A model generated the notes under the pieces. It searched no databases. It worked only from the letters and a program-made list of their open reading frames with translations, and had not been told where the DNA came from. A stretch of DNA of 64,000 nt from Aplidium turbinatum. Its lineage: Eukaryota; Chordata; Ascidiacea; Aplousobranchia; Polyclinidae. The stretch spans positions 21,622,477-21,686,476 of the forward strand of contig OU964918.1 in the NCBI GenBank assembly GCA_918807975.1, in the 5' to 3' direction. The position numbers and the translations under genes are program-made. Positions 63,977-64,000 of this stretch are shown in pieces. Each line of letters opens with the position of its first letter. Positions within the stretch are counted from its first letter, which is position 1.

Positions 63977-64000
63977 TTGGATTGTGCCGTTAGAAGATCT
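63977..64000 (+). CDS. ARHGAP35: p190 RhoGAP, coding exon 8 (partial, runs off the window)
   Basis: Acceptor CTATGCAG; with the AA left by exon 7 the frame reads NWIVPLED and on. Human has KWFVVLEETPWD at this place. Only 24 bases are inside the window; the RhoGAP catalytic domain lies further right. Confidence 0.85.

Overview
This is an AT-rich piece of an animal genome, most likely an invertebrate, carrying the 5' part of one host gene in a dense layer of transposable elements. The host gene (+ strand, first ATG at 31129, running off the right edge) is a p190 RhoGAP, orthologous to the vertebrate pair ARHGAP5/ARHGAP35. Eight coding exons join in frame to give about 385 residues: the N-terminal GTPase domain and the first FF domain. 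From my knowledge of the family, vertebrate genes carry this region in one large exon, so the many introns argue for a non-vertebrate. The clade cannot be fixed from this window; short TAGGCCTAC-like words recur throughout.

1-4.4 kb: a pogo-like transposase remnant, a tRNA-derived SINE, an antisense LINE end and a hAT-type MITE. 4.56-19.58 kb: one nested pile, readable from its target-site duplications. A foldback DNA transposon (TSD ATGTTTTT) was entered by a 5'-truncated LINE (TSD CATAT). The LINE's reading frame was then entered by an antisense LINE fragment, a BEL/Pao LTR element (TSD GGTGC) and a P-like DNA transposon (TSD GTTAATAA). The P-like element itself holds a LINE fragment and a 321-bp palindrome. 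20.7-30.8 kb: a MITE with telomere-like repeats, a Tc1/mariner element with TA duplications, and a 4.1-kb hAT-like element (TSD ATCTTCAC) that contains a second hAT-like element (TSD CTGCGTAG) and a MITE with a 6-bp duplication.

31-64 kb: the RhoGAP gene. Intron 1 (9 kb) holds a LINE end and a 5.7-kb hAT element with an uninterrupted 785-residue transposase; a 1.8-kb MITE sits inside it. Introns 3 and 4 hold an antisense Penelope fragment and a hAT-like element with its own nested MITE. Intron 5 (14 kb) holds an internally deleted second copy of the hAT element with two further MITEs, a dead transposase N-terminus, an antisense LINE endonuclease, and a 4.5-kb element with satellite-like inverted arms. 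It also holds a 228-bp inverted-repeat element whose minus strand carries a complete type I hammerhead ribozyme fold. Intron 6 holds a TTAA-flanked MITE and a 1.7-kb palindrome.

The two hAT copies act as each other's empty sites, so the insertions into each can be ordered. Apart from the RhoGAP exons and the hAT transposase I see no gene that looks functional, and no tRNA or rRNA gene, CRISPR array or operon. All family names come from reading motifs by eye; no database search was possible.
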